The notes under the pieces were generated by a model. That model searched no databases. It worked only from the letters and a program-made list of their open reading frames with translations, and had not been told where the DNA came from. A stretch of DNA of 58,833 nt, from NCBI GenBank assembly GCA_045046885.1, contig JASFYX010000051.1, forward strand, positions 1 through 58,833, in the 5' to 3' direction. The DNA comes from CG1-02-35-72 sp045046885. Lineage in GTDB: Bacteria; Bacteroidota; Bacteroidia; Flavobacteriales; Flavobacteriaceae. Positions 8,998-18,229 of the stretch are shown piece by piece (the stretch's first letter is position 1; the number at the start of each line of letters is the position of its first letter). Both the position numbers and the translations under genes were made by a program.

Positions 8998-11586
8998 TTA
9001 TTTATTCCTAAAAACGAACTGTCCGTTAAAAGCATCGAGTAAAATAGTACTTTCGGCTGTAATTTTACCTGCTAAAAGCTCTTTAGACAAGCTGTTAAGA
9101 ACTTCTTTCTGAATGACGCGCTTGATAGGTCGTGCCCCAAATTGAGGATCGAAACCCTTATCAGCCAAATCTGTTATGGCTTCTTTTGTAGCAGAGAAGT
9201 GAATATTTTTATTAGCCAACATTTTTTTAAGAGCCTCTAATTGTAGTTTTACAATTTTAGTAACTTCTTCTTTGTTAAGTGGCGTAAACATAATAACCTC
9301 GTCTATTCTGTTCAAAAATTCGGGTCTGATGCGTTGTTTTAAAACGCCCATGACTTCAATTTTTGTCATTTCTGTGATAGCTTCTCGATTTTCCATATCG
9401 ATATTTTCAAATTTTTCTTGAATAATATCGGCACCCATATTAGACGTCATAATGATAATGGTATTTTTAAAATCGGCATGACGGCCTTTATTGTCGGTTA
9501 AAAGACCTTCGTCTAACACTTGTAACAAGATGTTAAAAGTATCGGGATGGGCTTTTTCTATTTCGTCTAACAGAATAACAGAGTAAGGTTTACGTCTTAC
9601 TGCTTCGGTTAATTGCCCCCCCTCGTCATAACCCACATAGCCGGGAGGTGCACCTACTAAACGGCTCACCGCATGACGTTCTTGATATTCACTCATATCT
9701 ATACGCGTCATGGCACTTTCGTCATCAAAAAGGTATTCAGCCAAAGCCTTGGCTAATTCTGTTTTACCTACACCGGTTGTACCTAAGAATAAGAAACTGC
9801 CAATAGGTCGTTTTTCGTCTTGCAAACCGGCTCTTGAACGGCGTACAGCGTCTGAAACAGCCACAATAGCTTCTTCTTGTCCCACTACGCGTTTGTGTAA
9901 TTCATCTTCTAGGTGTAACAGTTTTTCTTGATCGCTTTGTAGCATTTTTTGAACGGGAATACCTGTCCATTTTGCCACAACTTCTGCAATATCTTCACTT
10001 GTTACCTCTTCTTTTATAAGCGCATTATCTTGATTGGCTGCCAATTCTTTTTGCAAACCTTCTAACAATTTGGTTTCTTTTTCAATTTTTCCGTAACGAA
10101 TTTCGGCTACCAAGCCGTAATTGCCTTCTCTTTCGGCACGCTCGGCCTCTAACTTGTAATTTTCTATATTTTGTTTAGCAGTTTGTATCTTATCGACAAC
10201 ATCTTTTTCACTTTTCCACTTGGCATAAATACTGTCGCGATCTTCTTTTAAATTAGCCAACTCTTCTTTTAAATGCGATAATTTCTTTTTATCATTTTCG
10301 CGCTTAATAGCTTCAATTTCAATTTCTAATTGCATTATTTTACGGTCTAATGCATCTAATTCTTCGGGTTTAGAATTAATCTCCATACGCAATTTAGCAG
10401 CGGCTTCGTCCATTAAATCAATGGCTTTATCGGGTAAAAATCTATCGCTTATATAGCGTTGTGATAAATTGACTGCCGCAATAATAGCACTGTCTTTTAT
10501 TTGTACCTTATGATGTGCTTCGTATTTTTCTTTTATACCTCTTAAAATTGAAATGGCACTTTCTGTATCGGGTTCATTTACCATTACTTTTTGGAAACGG
10601 CGTTCCAGTGCTTTATCTTTTTCGAAATATTTTTGATATTCGTTTAAAGTCGTAGCACCGATAGCCCGCAGTTCACCTCTTGCCAAAGCAGGCTTTAAAA
10701 TATTGGCAGCATCCATAGCACCTTCGCCACCACCTGCACCTACTAAGGTGTGAATTTCGTCTATAAATAAAACGATTTCTCCTTCGGCACCAATCACTTC
10801 TTTTACAACAGATTTTAAGCGTTCTTCAAATTCTCCTTTGTACTTGGCGCCAGCAATTAAAGCGCCCATATCTAGAGAATAAATAACTTTACCTTGTAAG
10901 TTTTCGGGGACATCGCCTTTTACAATACGGTGTGCTAAACCTTCGGCAATAGCGGTTTTACCGGTACCAGGTTCGCCTACCAAAATAGGATTGTTTTTGG
11001 TACGTCTCGATAAAATTTGAAGAATACGCCTAATTTCTTCGTCGCGTCCAATAACAGGGTCTAATTTACCGTCATTGGCCAATTGATTGAGATTTTTAGC
11101 GTATTTATTTAGAGCGTTATAAGTTTCTTCGGCACTTTGTGAAGTGACTTTACTGCCTTTGCGCAATTCGGCTATAGCCGATTCTAAATCCGCGTAAGCG
11201 ATACCACTATCTTTTAAAAACTGAGAAACAGCATCTTTACTTTTTAAAATAGCTAAGAGTAAATGCTCAATAGCCACGTACTCATCTTTCATTTTTTTAG
11301 CAATATTACTTGCGTTTAAAAGCGTGGTGCTACAATTTTTAGAAAGTATTAAGTCGGCACCTGTTACTTTTGGGTAGCTTTTTAAGATATTTTCTAAAGT
11401 TTGTTTAAATATGTCAATATTAACACCTAATTTATTTAAAATAAAAGGCATTACATTTTCATCAACTTCTAGAATTCCTTGTAAAATATGTCCGTTTTCT
11501 ATTTGTTGATGGCTGTATCCTTGTGCAATTTGTTGTGCACGTTGCACAGCTTCTTGCGATTTTATAGTATAATTATTAAAATTCAT
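8998..11586 (-). CDS. clpB: ATP-dependent chaperone ClpB
   Basis: An 862-residue AAA+ disaggregase, normal for the family. It has the N-terminal double Clp repeat (about 3-145), the first AAA module with Walker A GEPGTGKT (204-211) and Walker B LFIDEIHTL, the long coiled-coil middle domain (about 400-530) that binds DnaK, and the second AAA module with GTTGVGKT, DMSEYQERHAVSRL and the C-terminal D2-small domain. The GYVGYDEGG loop near 655 is the substrate-binding pore loop. The frame is open to 11652, but the ATG at 11586 gives the normal start MNFNNYTIKSQEA. A palindrome followed by a U tract lies in the leader. Confidence 0.97.
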   Translation of the reverse strand: MNFNNYTIKSQEAVQRAQQIAQGYSHQQIENGHILQGILEVDENVMPFILNKLGVNIDIFKQTLENILKSYPKVTGADLILSKNCSTTLLNASNIAKKMKDEYVAIEHLLLAILKSKDAVSQFLKDSGIAYADLESAIAELRKGSKVTSQSAEETYNALNKYAKNLNQLANDGKLDPVIGRDEEIRRILQILSRRTKNNPILVGEPGTGKTAIAEGLAHRIVKGDVPENLQGKVIYSLDMGALIAGAKYKGEFEERLKSVVKEVIGAEGEIVLFIDEIHTLVGAGGGEGAMDAANILKPALARGELRAIGATTLNEYQKYFEKDKALERRFQKVMVNEPDTESAISILRGIKEKYEAHHKVQIKDSAIIAAVNLSQRYISDRFLPDKAIDLMDEAAAKLRMEINSKPEELDALDRKIMQLEIEIEAIKRENDKKKLSHLKEELANLKEDRDSIYAKWKSEKDVVDKIQTAKQNIENYKLEAERAEREGNYGLVAEIRYGKIEKETKLLEGLQKELAANQDNALIKEEVTSEDIAEVVAKWTGIPVQKMLQSDQEKLLHLEDELHKRVVGQEEAIVAVSDAVRRSRAGLQDEKRPIGSFLFLGTTGVGKTELAKALAEYLFDDESAMTRIDMSEYQERHAVSRLVGAPPGYVGYDEGGQLTEAVRRKPYSVILLDEIEKAHPDTFNILLQVLDEGLLTDNKGRHADFKNTIIIMTSNMGADIIQEKFENIDMENREAITEMTKIEVMGVLKQRIRPEFLNRIDEVIMFTPLNKEEVTKIVKLQLEALKKMLANKNIHFSATKEAITDLADKGFDPQFGARPIKRVIQKEVLNSLSKELLAGKITAESTILLDAFNGQFVFRNK

Positions 11587-11644
11587 AATCTTATTTTTAT
11601 AAATAAGTGGGCAAATAAAATGCCAATTATGTAAGTATAAAAAA

Positions 11645-11661
11645 ACAGACAATATGTCTGT
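11645..11661 (-). promoter_or_regulatory. perfect hairpin with U tract in the clpB leader
   Basis: ACAGACA and TGTCTGT form a 7-bp perfect stem with a 3-base loop. On the minus strand six to seven T residues follow at once, the shape of a small intrinsic terminator, about 55 bp before the clpB start codon. No minus-strand gene lies upstream that would need terminating, so an attenuator, operator or thermosensitive leader element is possible. It does not match the CIRCE element. Confidence 0.4.
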
Positions 11662-11841
11662 AAATAACTGATATTTAAAGACAAAGTGTCAAAACAAAAT
11701 GAATGTTACTGTAATTTTGACATTAATTTTCTTTTAAAACTACTTCATGTCCTAATTAAGCACTTAATTGTCTGAAATGAGAAGTTCAAAAAATCAATAA
11801 GCTCATAGATTTGTGGCATTATTAATTTAAAATCTCTCAAG

Positions 11842-13557
11842 ATGAAAAAAATCACATTTTTACTTGTAGCTGTTTTTACACTACAATTGCAGGCACAAAT
11901 CGTAAACATTCCCGACACAAATTTCAAAAATGCTTTGCTAGCTCACGTACCGGCTATTGACACCAATTCTGATGGCGAAATTCAAGTATCTGAAGCTAAT
12001 GCTTTTACAGGTAAATTAGATTTAAATTCGCAATCTATACTCGATTTCACAGGTTTAGAAGCCTTTACAAATATTACTTTTTTAGATACGAGTTTTAACG
12101 ATCCTACGGTTTTAAACTTGAGCAATAATACTAAAATAGATACATTATGGGCTGGTGGTATGACGAGTTTGGTCTCATTAGACTTAAGTAAAAATGTAAG
12201 TTTAATAGATGTTAAAGTAAGAGAATGTTTTTCCTTGCAAACGCTAACACTAGGTTACCAACCCAATTTAGTGGGTTTAAATGCCGGCGAAACCTTTTTA
12301 GATTATAAATTAGATTTAAGGCGCTGCCCTGCCTTAGAGTCGCTTGATTTAAATAGTGTTCAAGGTAATTTGAAAACGCTAGATTTAAGTAAAAATACCA
12401 ATTTAAAATACTTAGTTATTAGAGTAACTGCAATTCAAGCTTTGGACTTGTCTAATAATCCTAATTTAACGCATGTAGAAGTAGATTATAATCAAGATTT
12501 AAAAGTTTTAAATTTAAAAAATGGCAATACAAATAGTATTGTTAATTTATATGCTACTAATATGAATACAAGTAGCCCAACACCTTCACTAAACAATATC
12601 TGTGTTGATGATGTAACATTTGCAAACAGCAAAACATCGACTTCAGGGCCTTGGTATAAAGATAATTACATAAATTATACTACTGCTTGTGACACTTATG
12701 TGCCCGATGATAATTTTGAGGCTGTATTGATAAGTGGTGGTTACGATTCAGGTTCGCCCGATGATAAAGTACCGAGTTCTAATATAAGTTCTGTAACGGC
12801 TCTTGACGTAAGTAACAAGAATATTACCGATTTAACGGGTATTGAAGCTTTTACAAGTCTTCAAACACTAACTTGCTTGGGCAATAATTTATCAAATTTA
12901 GATTTAACCTCTAATTTAAACTTGGTGACTTTAATTGTATCGGGAAATGGATTACTTACTGATATAGTTTTGCCAAATGGTGCTAATGTCATAAACAACA
13001 AAAAATTAAAATCAAACAGAACAAATGTGGTTAACAGCACATTAGTATCATTAGATTTGAATAGTAATGCATTGAGCAGTTTAGATTTACGTAATTACTC
13101 AAAACTCACTACAATAAAAGTTAACAATAATAATTTAACTTATTTAAATGTTCAGAATGGAAACAATCAGAATATAGCTTCAGCAAATTTTAATGCCGGC
13201 GGTAATAGCGGCTTGGCTGAAATAATTGTTGATGATGTAGCCTATGCAAGCACAAATTGGACTAATGTTGATGCAGGTATCACTTTTTCTACTGCAGGCA
13301 CATTAGGTGTAGAAGAAGCTATACTAAATTCTAAGATAGTAGTTTATCCCAATCCAACACAAGGTTTGCTAAACGTTCAATTATCGTCAGAATATACAAT
13401 AGAAAATCTGAGCATATATAGTGTTATGGGTAAGCAGCTTAAGTTCTATAACAGCGTGCAAAGAGTTATAGATTTACACAATTTATCAAAGGGTGTATAT
13501 TTTATTAGAATAAAAACTGATAAAGGAACTTTAACAAAAAAAATAATTAAGTATTAA
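11842..13557 (+). CDS. secreted leucine-rich-repeat protein with T9SS type A sorting domain
   Basis: A 571-residue exported protein: signal peptide to about residue 18 (ending LQAQ), then two internalin-like modules. Each opens with a similar head (IPDTNFKNAL at 20, VPDDNFEAVL near 290) and is followed by irregular leucine-rich repeats of the LxxLDLSxNxxL kind. Residues about 500-571 form the C-terminal domain recognised by type IX secretion, with YPNPTQGLLNV, a VMGKQL segment, LSKGVYFIRI and a final KKIIKY. It should be exported and attached to, or released from, the cell surface. The head motif DTNSDGEIQ looks like a single calcium-binding loop. A -7 element TAGATTTG lies at 11806-11813. 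Ligand and role unknown. Confidence 0.85.
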   Translation: MKKITFLLVAVFTLQLQAQIVNIPDTNFKNALLAHVPAIDTNSDGEIQVSEANAFTGKLDLNSQSILDFTGLEAFTNITFLDTSFNDPTVLNLSNNTKIDTLWAGGMTSLVSLDLSKNVSLIDVKVRECFSLQTLTLGYQPNLVGLNAGETFLDYKLDLRRCPALESLDLNSVQGNLKTLDLSKNTNLKYLVIRVTAIQALDLSNNPNLTHVEVDYNQDLKVLNLKNGNTNSIVNLYATNMNTSSPTPSLNNICVDDVTFANSKTSTSGPWYKDNYINYTTACDTYVPDDNFEAVLISGGYDSGSPDDKVPSSNISSVTALDVSNKNITDLTGIEAFTSLQTLTCLGNNLSNLDLTSNLNLVTLIVSGNGLLTDIVLPNGANVINNKKLKSNRTNVVNSTLVSLDLNSNALSSLDLRNYSKLTTIKVNNNNLTYLNVQNGNNQNIASANFNAGGNSGLAEIIVDDVAYASTNWTNVDAGITFSTAGTLGVEEAILNSKIVVYPNPTQGLLNVQLSSEYTIENLSIYSVMGKQLKFYNSVQRVIDLHNLSKGVYFIRIKTDKGTLTKKIIKY

Positions 13558-13630
13558 AAGATATTTATAAAAATCAGTTTATATAACTAGCATAAAAGTT
13601 AATTGTATAAAATCTGATTGTTGAGAGGTT

Positions 13631-13660
13631 TTCCGTCCAATTTTTTAAAATTGGACGGAA
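13631..13660. terminator. perfect 14-bp-stem bidirectional terminator
   Basis: Arms at 13631-13644 and 13647-13660 are exact reverse complements around a 2-base centre, G+C-rich at the outside and A/T at the centre. It lies between the convergent LRR-protein and hybrid-kinase genes and is the longest perfect palindrome noticed in the window. Confidence 0.75.
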
Positions 13661-13671
13661 TTTTCACTAGC

Positions 13672-16491
13672 CTAAACTTTTTTAACTAACTCATTAGGCA
13701 AGATGCCAAAGCGTTCTTTAAACTTGTTATTAAAATAAGAAGTAGAATTTATACCTATATCGTATCTCACTTCTGCAAGCGTGAAATAGGTCTTATTTTT
13801 GAGTAACTGATACGCTTTTTGTAAACGAATTTCTAAGATAAACCTAACAGGTGACAGACCCGTATATTGTTTCAGTATTCGCGCTAATTGCCGTTGACTG
13901 TAACCTACTTCTGAGGCAAGTTTTTCAACTTTAAAAGTATCGTCGCTAATATTTTCTATTACGATATTTTCTATTTTAGAGAGTAGTTTTTTGTCTGAGC
14001 TTTTAGATTCTTCCAGAATATTTTTATTGTTAGTTTGCCATTTTTGACGGATGTGTTTGTTGTTTAATAAATTGGCTATACGTGCCAATAACTCATTCTT
14101 GTTAAATGGTTTAACTATGTAGTCATCAATACCCAGTTTAAAACCTTTTACTTTGTCTTCTGTAAGTGTTTTAGCCGAGATTAATATAAAAGGAATATCT
14201 TTTAAAGAAGGATTTTCATTTATCTTTTCTCTGAGTTTAAAACCGTCTAACCGTGGCATCATAATATCTGATGTAATCAAATCGAAAGAATGTTTTTTTA
14301 GGACGTCAAGAGCTTCTACACCATCAAATACGCAGGTACAAATATATGTATCGGATAAAACTTCTTTTAAGAATTCGCTCATTTCAGGATTATCTTCAAC
14401 AATAAGTAGGGAGGGTTTATCAGCTTCTATAGTGGGGATATTATTAATGACGCTTTTTTCTTTGTTATTAGTTTTATCATCTATGCTTGCTGTTTCTTTT
14501 GTGATAGATTTAAAAGCACCTGTATCTACTTTGTTTACAGGAATTATTAAGCTAAAAGTACTGCCCTCATTTATTTTACTTTTAACACTAAGATTACCGT
14601 TTAACAAAATGGCAAATTCTTTGGCAAGCGACAAACCAATACCTATACCACCAACCGATTTACTGTTTGAGGCTTGATAAAAACGTTGGAAAATCTTTTC
14701 TGTCTCATCAAAGCGAATACCATGACCAAAATCGGTTACATCAATACAAAGATTATCATCTTTAATTTTAGTTTCAAGAATAATACTTGTATTACTGTGC
14801 GAATATTTTATAGCATTAGAAATAAGGTTATTGAGTATTTTTTCAAGTTTTCCGACATCTATTTTAACTACTAAATTTGTATCAATAGTCGATTGGTATT
14901 TTAATGCTATTTTTTTTAATTCAGCAAAAGATTTAAACGACAAAAAAATACGTTTTATAGTAGCATTTAATTTAACCGGAGTAATTTTTATAGTTGTTTT
15001 ATTCTTTTCATACTTGAGTAATTCTAATATTTCATTGGCATCTTCTGCAATTTTTTTACTGTTAGAAAGCGCTACTTTTATATTTTTGAGTGTTTTTTCT
15101 TTGTCCTCTATATTTTCTAAGGCTAAATCTAAATTACCGGAAATGAGGGTTAGAGGTGTCCTTATTTCATGTGCTATATTACCTAAAAATTTAGTTCGTA
15201 ACTCGTTTAATTCTTTCTCTTTACTTAATTGAACTTCTGTTAAAAGTTTTTTTCTTTTATGTTTATTTAAACGCCATTGAAACAAGATAAATACCAAACC
15301 AAATAACAAAATGCTACCGATTAAATAAATATTTTTATTTAATTTTTCTTTGGTTAATTGCAATTGTTGTTTAGCTATTTCTTTATCCTTTTCAGATGTT
15401 TTAAATTTGGTATCGAATTCAGCAAAATCTCTAGACGATTTAAGCTTGGTCATTGAATCTTTTATTATTTGTGCTTTGTTATAAGATTTATAGGCTTTTT
15501 TAAAGGCACTTTTAGCAGCATAGGATTTCGATAAATTTTCTAGAATAGCATGGTGATTTTGTAAACTTTCTTGTTTTATCTTTAAGGCTTCCTCTAAATA
15601 TTTTATGGCTGTATCATAGTGCTTTAAATTTAGATTCGATTGACCTAACTGTAGTAGCGCTATATTTTTTACAAGATCAAAATGAATACTATCCGAAAGT
15701 TTATAAGCATTATTGGCAGCTATGTTACTTTCTTTAAAGTGCTTTAAATTTATATAACCATCGGCTTGTGCTAAATAGGCCAGTGACAAATTATTCAAAT
15801 TATTTTTTTCTTTAGCAATTTTTATGGCTTTTTTGAAATAAATAGCAGCTTCTTTAAAATTATTAGAAGTCATTCCTAAATTTTTATTCACTATATATAT
15901 TCTTGTCAATCCTTTATCTATATTTAATCTACTAAAGATATCATTGGCAAATTTAAAGTACTTATGGGCTTTTTTTCTGTATTCCATTTGAAGATATACA
16001 TCACCTATATTATTATAAGCATCGCCAATAAAAAGAGAATCTCCGTATTGCTCAGCATACTTAATAGCTATTTTGTATTGGTTTAAGGATGTATTCAATT
16101 GATCTTTCATTTTATATGAATAAGCCAATAAGGTGGCTTTTCTAAACATAAAATAGTCACTTCTTTTTATTTGTAAAAGACTGTCTAACAGAGAAATGTT
16201 TTTTATTGCCATGTTGTACTTGCCATAAATAACAGGATACATTGCCAAGTTGTAATTACCTATAAATATTAAAGAATCATTTCCAGATTTTTGTGCATAC
16301 TGAATAGCTTTTTTAGTATAGAGTAGTGAAGAATCTAAACTATTTTGTTTTTTTGCAAAGGCGTTTAAAAATGTTGCTTTTTCTGTATTTGATTTATTTA
16401 ATAAACTATCTGGTATTAGTTTTTGAGAATAGGCTTCATAATTTAGAGCAGTTAAAATAAAAAAAGTTAAAAATATAATTCTATTAAGCAT
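13672..16491 (-). CDS. hybrid two-component regulator: TPR sensor, histidine kinase, receiver, AraC-type DNA-binding domain
   Basis: A 939-residue one-protein phosphorelay (start ATG 16491, which gives a signal peptide ending near YEAYSQ). Residues about 25-350 are periplasmic TPR-like repeats, a single membrane helix spans about 388-406, and the kinase follows: H-box HEIRTPL with His441, N-box near 559, G1 DFGHGI and G2 GGIGIGLSLAKE. A receiver domain has Asp742 in TSDIMMPRLDG and the Lys of VKPF. An AraC/HTH_18 domain (about 840-939) ends the chain. It should sense a periplasmic or membrane signal and act directly as a transcription factor. No polysaccharide-utilisation genes are adjacent, so the regulon is unknown. 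All catalytic residues are present. Confidence 0.93.
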   Translation of the reverse strand: MLNRIIFLTFFILTALNYEAYSQKLIPDSLLNKSNTEKATFLNAFAKKQNSLDSSLLYTKKAIQYAQKSGNDSLIFIGNYNLAMYPVIYGKYNMAIKNISLLDSLLQIKRSDYFMFRKATLLAYSYKMKDQLNTSLNQYKIAIKYAEQYGDSLFIGDAYNNIGDVYLQMEYRKKAHKYFKFANDIFSRLNIDKGLTRIYIVNKNLGMTSNNFKEAAIYFKKAIKIAKEKNNLNNLSLAYLAQADGYINLKHFKESNIAANNAYKLSDSIHFDLVKNIALLQLGQSNLNLKHYDTAIKYLEEALKIKQESLQNHHAILENLSKSYAAKSAFKKAYKSYNKAQIIKDSMTKLKSSRDFAEFDTKFKTSEKDKEIAKQQLQLTKEKLNKNIYLIGSILLFGLVFILFQWRLNKHKRKKLLTEVQLSKEKELNELRTKFLGNIAHEIRTPLTLISGNLDLALENIEDKEKTLKNIKVALSNSKKIAEDANEILELLKYEKNKTTIKITPVKLNATIKRIFLSFKSFAELKKIALKYQSTIDTNLVVKIDVGKLEKILNNLISNAIKYSHSNTSIILETKIKDDNLCIDVTDFGHGIRFDETEKIFQRFYQASNSKSVGGIGIGLSLAKEFAILLNGNLSVKSKINEGSTFSLIIPVNKVDTGAFKSITKETASIDDKTNNKEKSVINNIPTIEADKPSLLIVEDNPEMSEFLKEVLSDTYICTCVFDGVEALDVLKKHSFDLITSDIMMPRLDGFKLREKINENPSLKDIPFILISAKTLTEDKVKGFKLGIDDYIVKPFNKNELLARIANLLNNKHIRQKWQTNNKNILEESKSSDKKLLSKIENIVIENISDDTFKVEKLASEVGYSQRQLARILKQYTGLSPVRFILEIRLQKAYQLLKNKTYFTLAEVRYDIGINSTSYFNNKFKERFGILPNELVKKV

Positions 16492-16511
16492 TTTTTTTAT
16501 CACAATTTGTA

Positions 16512-16539
16512 CAAATATAAATATATAATGACAGGTCAA
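16512..16539 (-). promoter_or_regulatory. promoter of the hybrid regulator gene
   Basis: On the minus strand TTG (16539-16537) is followed after 17 bases by TATATTTG (16519-16512), a good match to the Bacteroidota -33/-7 consensus. The start codon at 16491 is about 20 bp downstream. Confidence 0.6.
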
Positions 16540-16580
16540 CAATTTTATTTTAAAAGCATTAAATAAAGTCTAAAATTAGA

Positions 16581-16588
16581 TACATTTG
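16581..16588 (+). promoter_or_regulatory. -7 element upstream of ytxJ
   Basis: TACATTTG fits TAnnTTTG and lies 19 bp before the ytxJ ATG, in the divergent region shared with the hybrid regulator. No clear -33 TTG is visible. Confidence 0.4.
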
Positions 16589-16607
16589 CAGCCTTATTTA
16601 ATATTTT

Positions 16608-16991
16608 ATGAGTTTGTTAAAAAAAATATTTTCAAATAATTCTGAAAGAGCCGGAATATCAACAGAATCTAAAATTAATTGGGTTAAATTGGAGTCTATT
16701 ACACAAATTGACACTATTAAGAAAAACTCAGATAATAATACAGCAATCATTTTTAAGCATAGTACACGTTGTGGCATTAGCAGAATGGTTTTAAAATCTT
16801 TCGAAAAGAAATGGGCAGAATCTACAGATATAAATTTTTATATTCTTGATTTAATTCGTTTTAGAGAAATGTCAAATACTATAGCTCAAGAATTTGAAAT
16901 AGTACACCAATCGCCACAACTAATAGTTTTAGAAAAAGGAAAAGTAAGGACACATGCTTCTCATTACGACATACTAAATATAGCTATTTAA
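16608..16991 (+). CDS. ytxJ: bacillithiol-system redox-active protein YtxJ (thioredoxin fold, single Cys)
   Basis: A 127-residue monothiol bacilliredoxin-like protein with the family motif FKHSTRCGIS (Cys55) followed by a helix, an internal DLIRFREMS segment and the conserved VHQSPQLIVLEKGK with a cis-Pro near residue 105. In Firmicutes and some Bacteroidota this family is linked to bacillithiol, reducing protein-S-S-bacillithiol adducts. No bacillithiol synthesis gene (bshA, bshB, bshC) lies in this window. The last 8 bases overlap the convergent lipoprotein gene. Confidence 0.85.
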   Translation: MSLLKKIFSNNSERAGISTESKINWVKLESITQIDTIKKNSDNNTAIIFKHSTRCGISRMVLKSFEKKWAESTDINFYILDLIRFREMSNTIAQEFEIVHQSPQLIVLEKGKVRTHASHYDILNIAI

Positions 16992-18165
16992 GGCGGTATA
17001 TAATATATTTTATTTTCTTTTTTAAATTTTCGCCACTGTCATAAATCATTTGTTCATTACTTGGAAAAGGCATTCGTTTGTTTCTTATAAAATCTAAATT
17101 ATTTTTATTTATTGCTTTTTTATTTCCTGAAAAAGTTGCAAAATGATTTTCAAAAACAAATTCGCTTGATAATGGAAATGATTTTAATAATTGATTTGTA
17201 GCTAAATCAAAATAATTTATCTGCCCAACAACTTGAACAGATTTAAATTGACTGTATTTACGAACTTTACTACGGATTGTTTTAAATCTATCTACTTTAA
17301 TTGTATTTCCTAAACTATCTTTAACTTCGTTACCGTTATTATCTACTAAATATTGCCAGCCATCTTTAATTTGTTTTTCTTGTATAATAACCTTTTCGTG
17401 CAATTCTTCTGGGGAAATATTAATTTCTTTAAAACTAATTTTTAATAGATAATCATAAGGTTGTTGAGGCTGTTTAACGGTGTTATAAATAGTCCAAAGA
17501 TTATTTAATTTATAGGTGTTAAAATTTAATAAATCATTCTCTAAACGTTTAGGAATAACTTTATTTGTTTTATTTTCTAAGCTTACAAAAACAAAGTCAG
17601 TTCCTTTATAATGAGCTTCTTCCAATAGAGAATTTGTGTTTCTATAATTTGGATTTATTTTACTTAAATAATTTAAATCATCAAAAATATGTCTAAAATC
17701 TATTTTATTTTGTGAAGTTTTTAGTTTGTTTTTGGCGTTATTATATAAATATTCTGATAGATTGTTTTTTGCTGTTACTATATCAGACGAATAATTTTTA
17801 AATTTGAATTCAGCATTTCTGCCCTTATTTATAATTTGCAAAGGAAGTAAGGGTTTTATTTTTTCTTGTCTATTGTTTAATTGTGTGTATAAGTTATAGA
17901 TGCTTTCTAAATTTGTAGCATTGCCATCCTTTTTCAAAAAGTTTATTCTTTCTTTATCATGCGTAACTGCTTTAGCAAATGCCTCTTCTAATAGTAAAAC
18001 ATAAGATTGATTCCCTTTTTTTCTTTTATTTACTCTAAGGTTTTTAATAGCTATGTTTATTGCTTCATTATAATTGCCATAATTAATGGCTTTTTGGGTC
18101 TTTTTAACACTACTACACGAGATGAGTAATATTGATACGAAAAAAAAGGAAAATACTTTTTTCAT
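16984..18165 (-). CDS. hypothetical lipoprotein
   Basis: A 393-residue protein I do not recognise. It begins with a lipoprotein signal whose lipobox is LLISC (Cys17) followed by SSVKK. Residues about 25-130 look helical, beginning AINYGNYNEAINIAIKNL like a degenerate TPR pair. The middle and C-terminal parts are Lys/Asn-rich, with beta-prone stretches around VFVSLENKTNKVIPKRLEND and KSVQVVGQINYFDL. It should be anchored to a membrane by lipidation. It overlaps ytxJ tail-to-tail by 8 bp and has an A/T-rich 64-bp gap to fahA upstream. No function is proposed. Confidence 0.7.
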   Translation of the reverse strand: MKKVFSFFFVSILLISCSSVKKTQKAINYGNYNEAINIAIKNLRVNKRKKGNQSYVLLLEEAFAKAVTHDKERINFLKKDGNATNLESIYNLYTQLNNRQEKIKPLLPLQIINKGRNAEFKFKNYSSDIVTAKNNLSEYLYNNAKNKLKTSQNKIDFRHIFDDLNYLSKINPNYRNTNSLLEEAHYKGTDFVFVSLENKTNKVIPKRLENDLLNFNTYKLNNLWTIYNTVKQPQQPYDYLLKISFKEINISPEELHEKVIIQEKQIKDGWQYLVDNNGNEVKDSLGNTIKVDRFKTIRSKVRKYSQFKSVQVVGQINYFDLATNQLLKSFPLSSEFVFENHFATFSGNKKAINKNNLDFIRNKRMPFPSNEQMIYDSGENLKKKIKYIIYRLK

Positions 18166-18229
18166 TTTGAGATTGTCTAAATATGTGATTAGATTGGATT
18201 GAAAAAATAATTAAAACTAGCTTTTCTAG

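Noticed and set aside
13631..13660. Operator or recombination site
   Set aside because: The perfect palindrome lies between two convergent stop codons, where a bidirectional terminator is the simplest reading.
14153..14677. Plus-strand open frame of 174 codons
   Set aside because: It lies wholly inside the hybrid regulator gene on the other strand and has no recognisable protein features.
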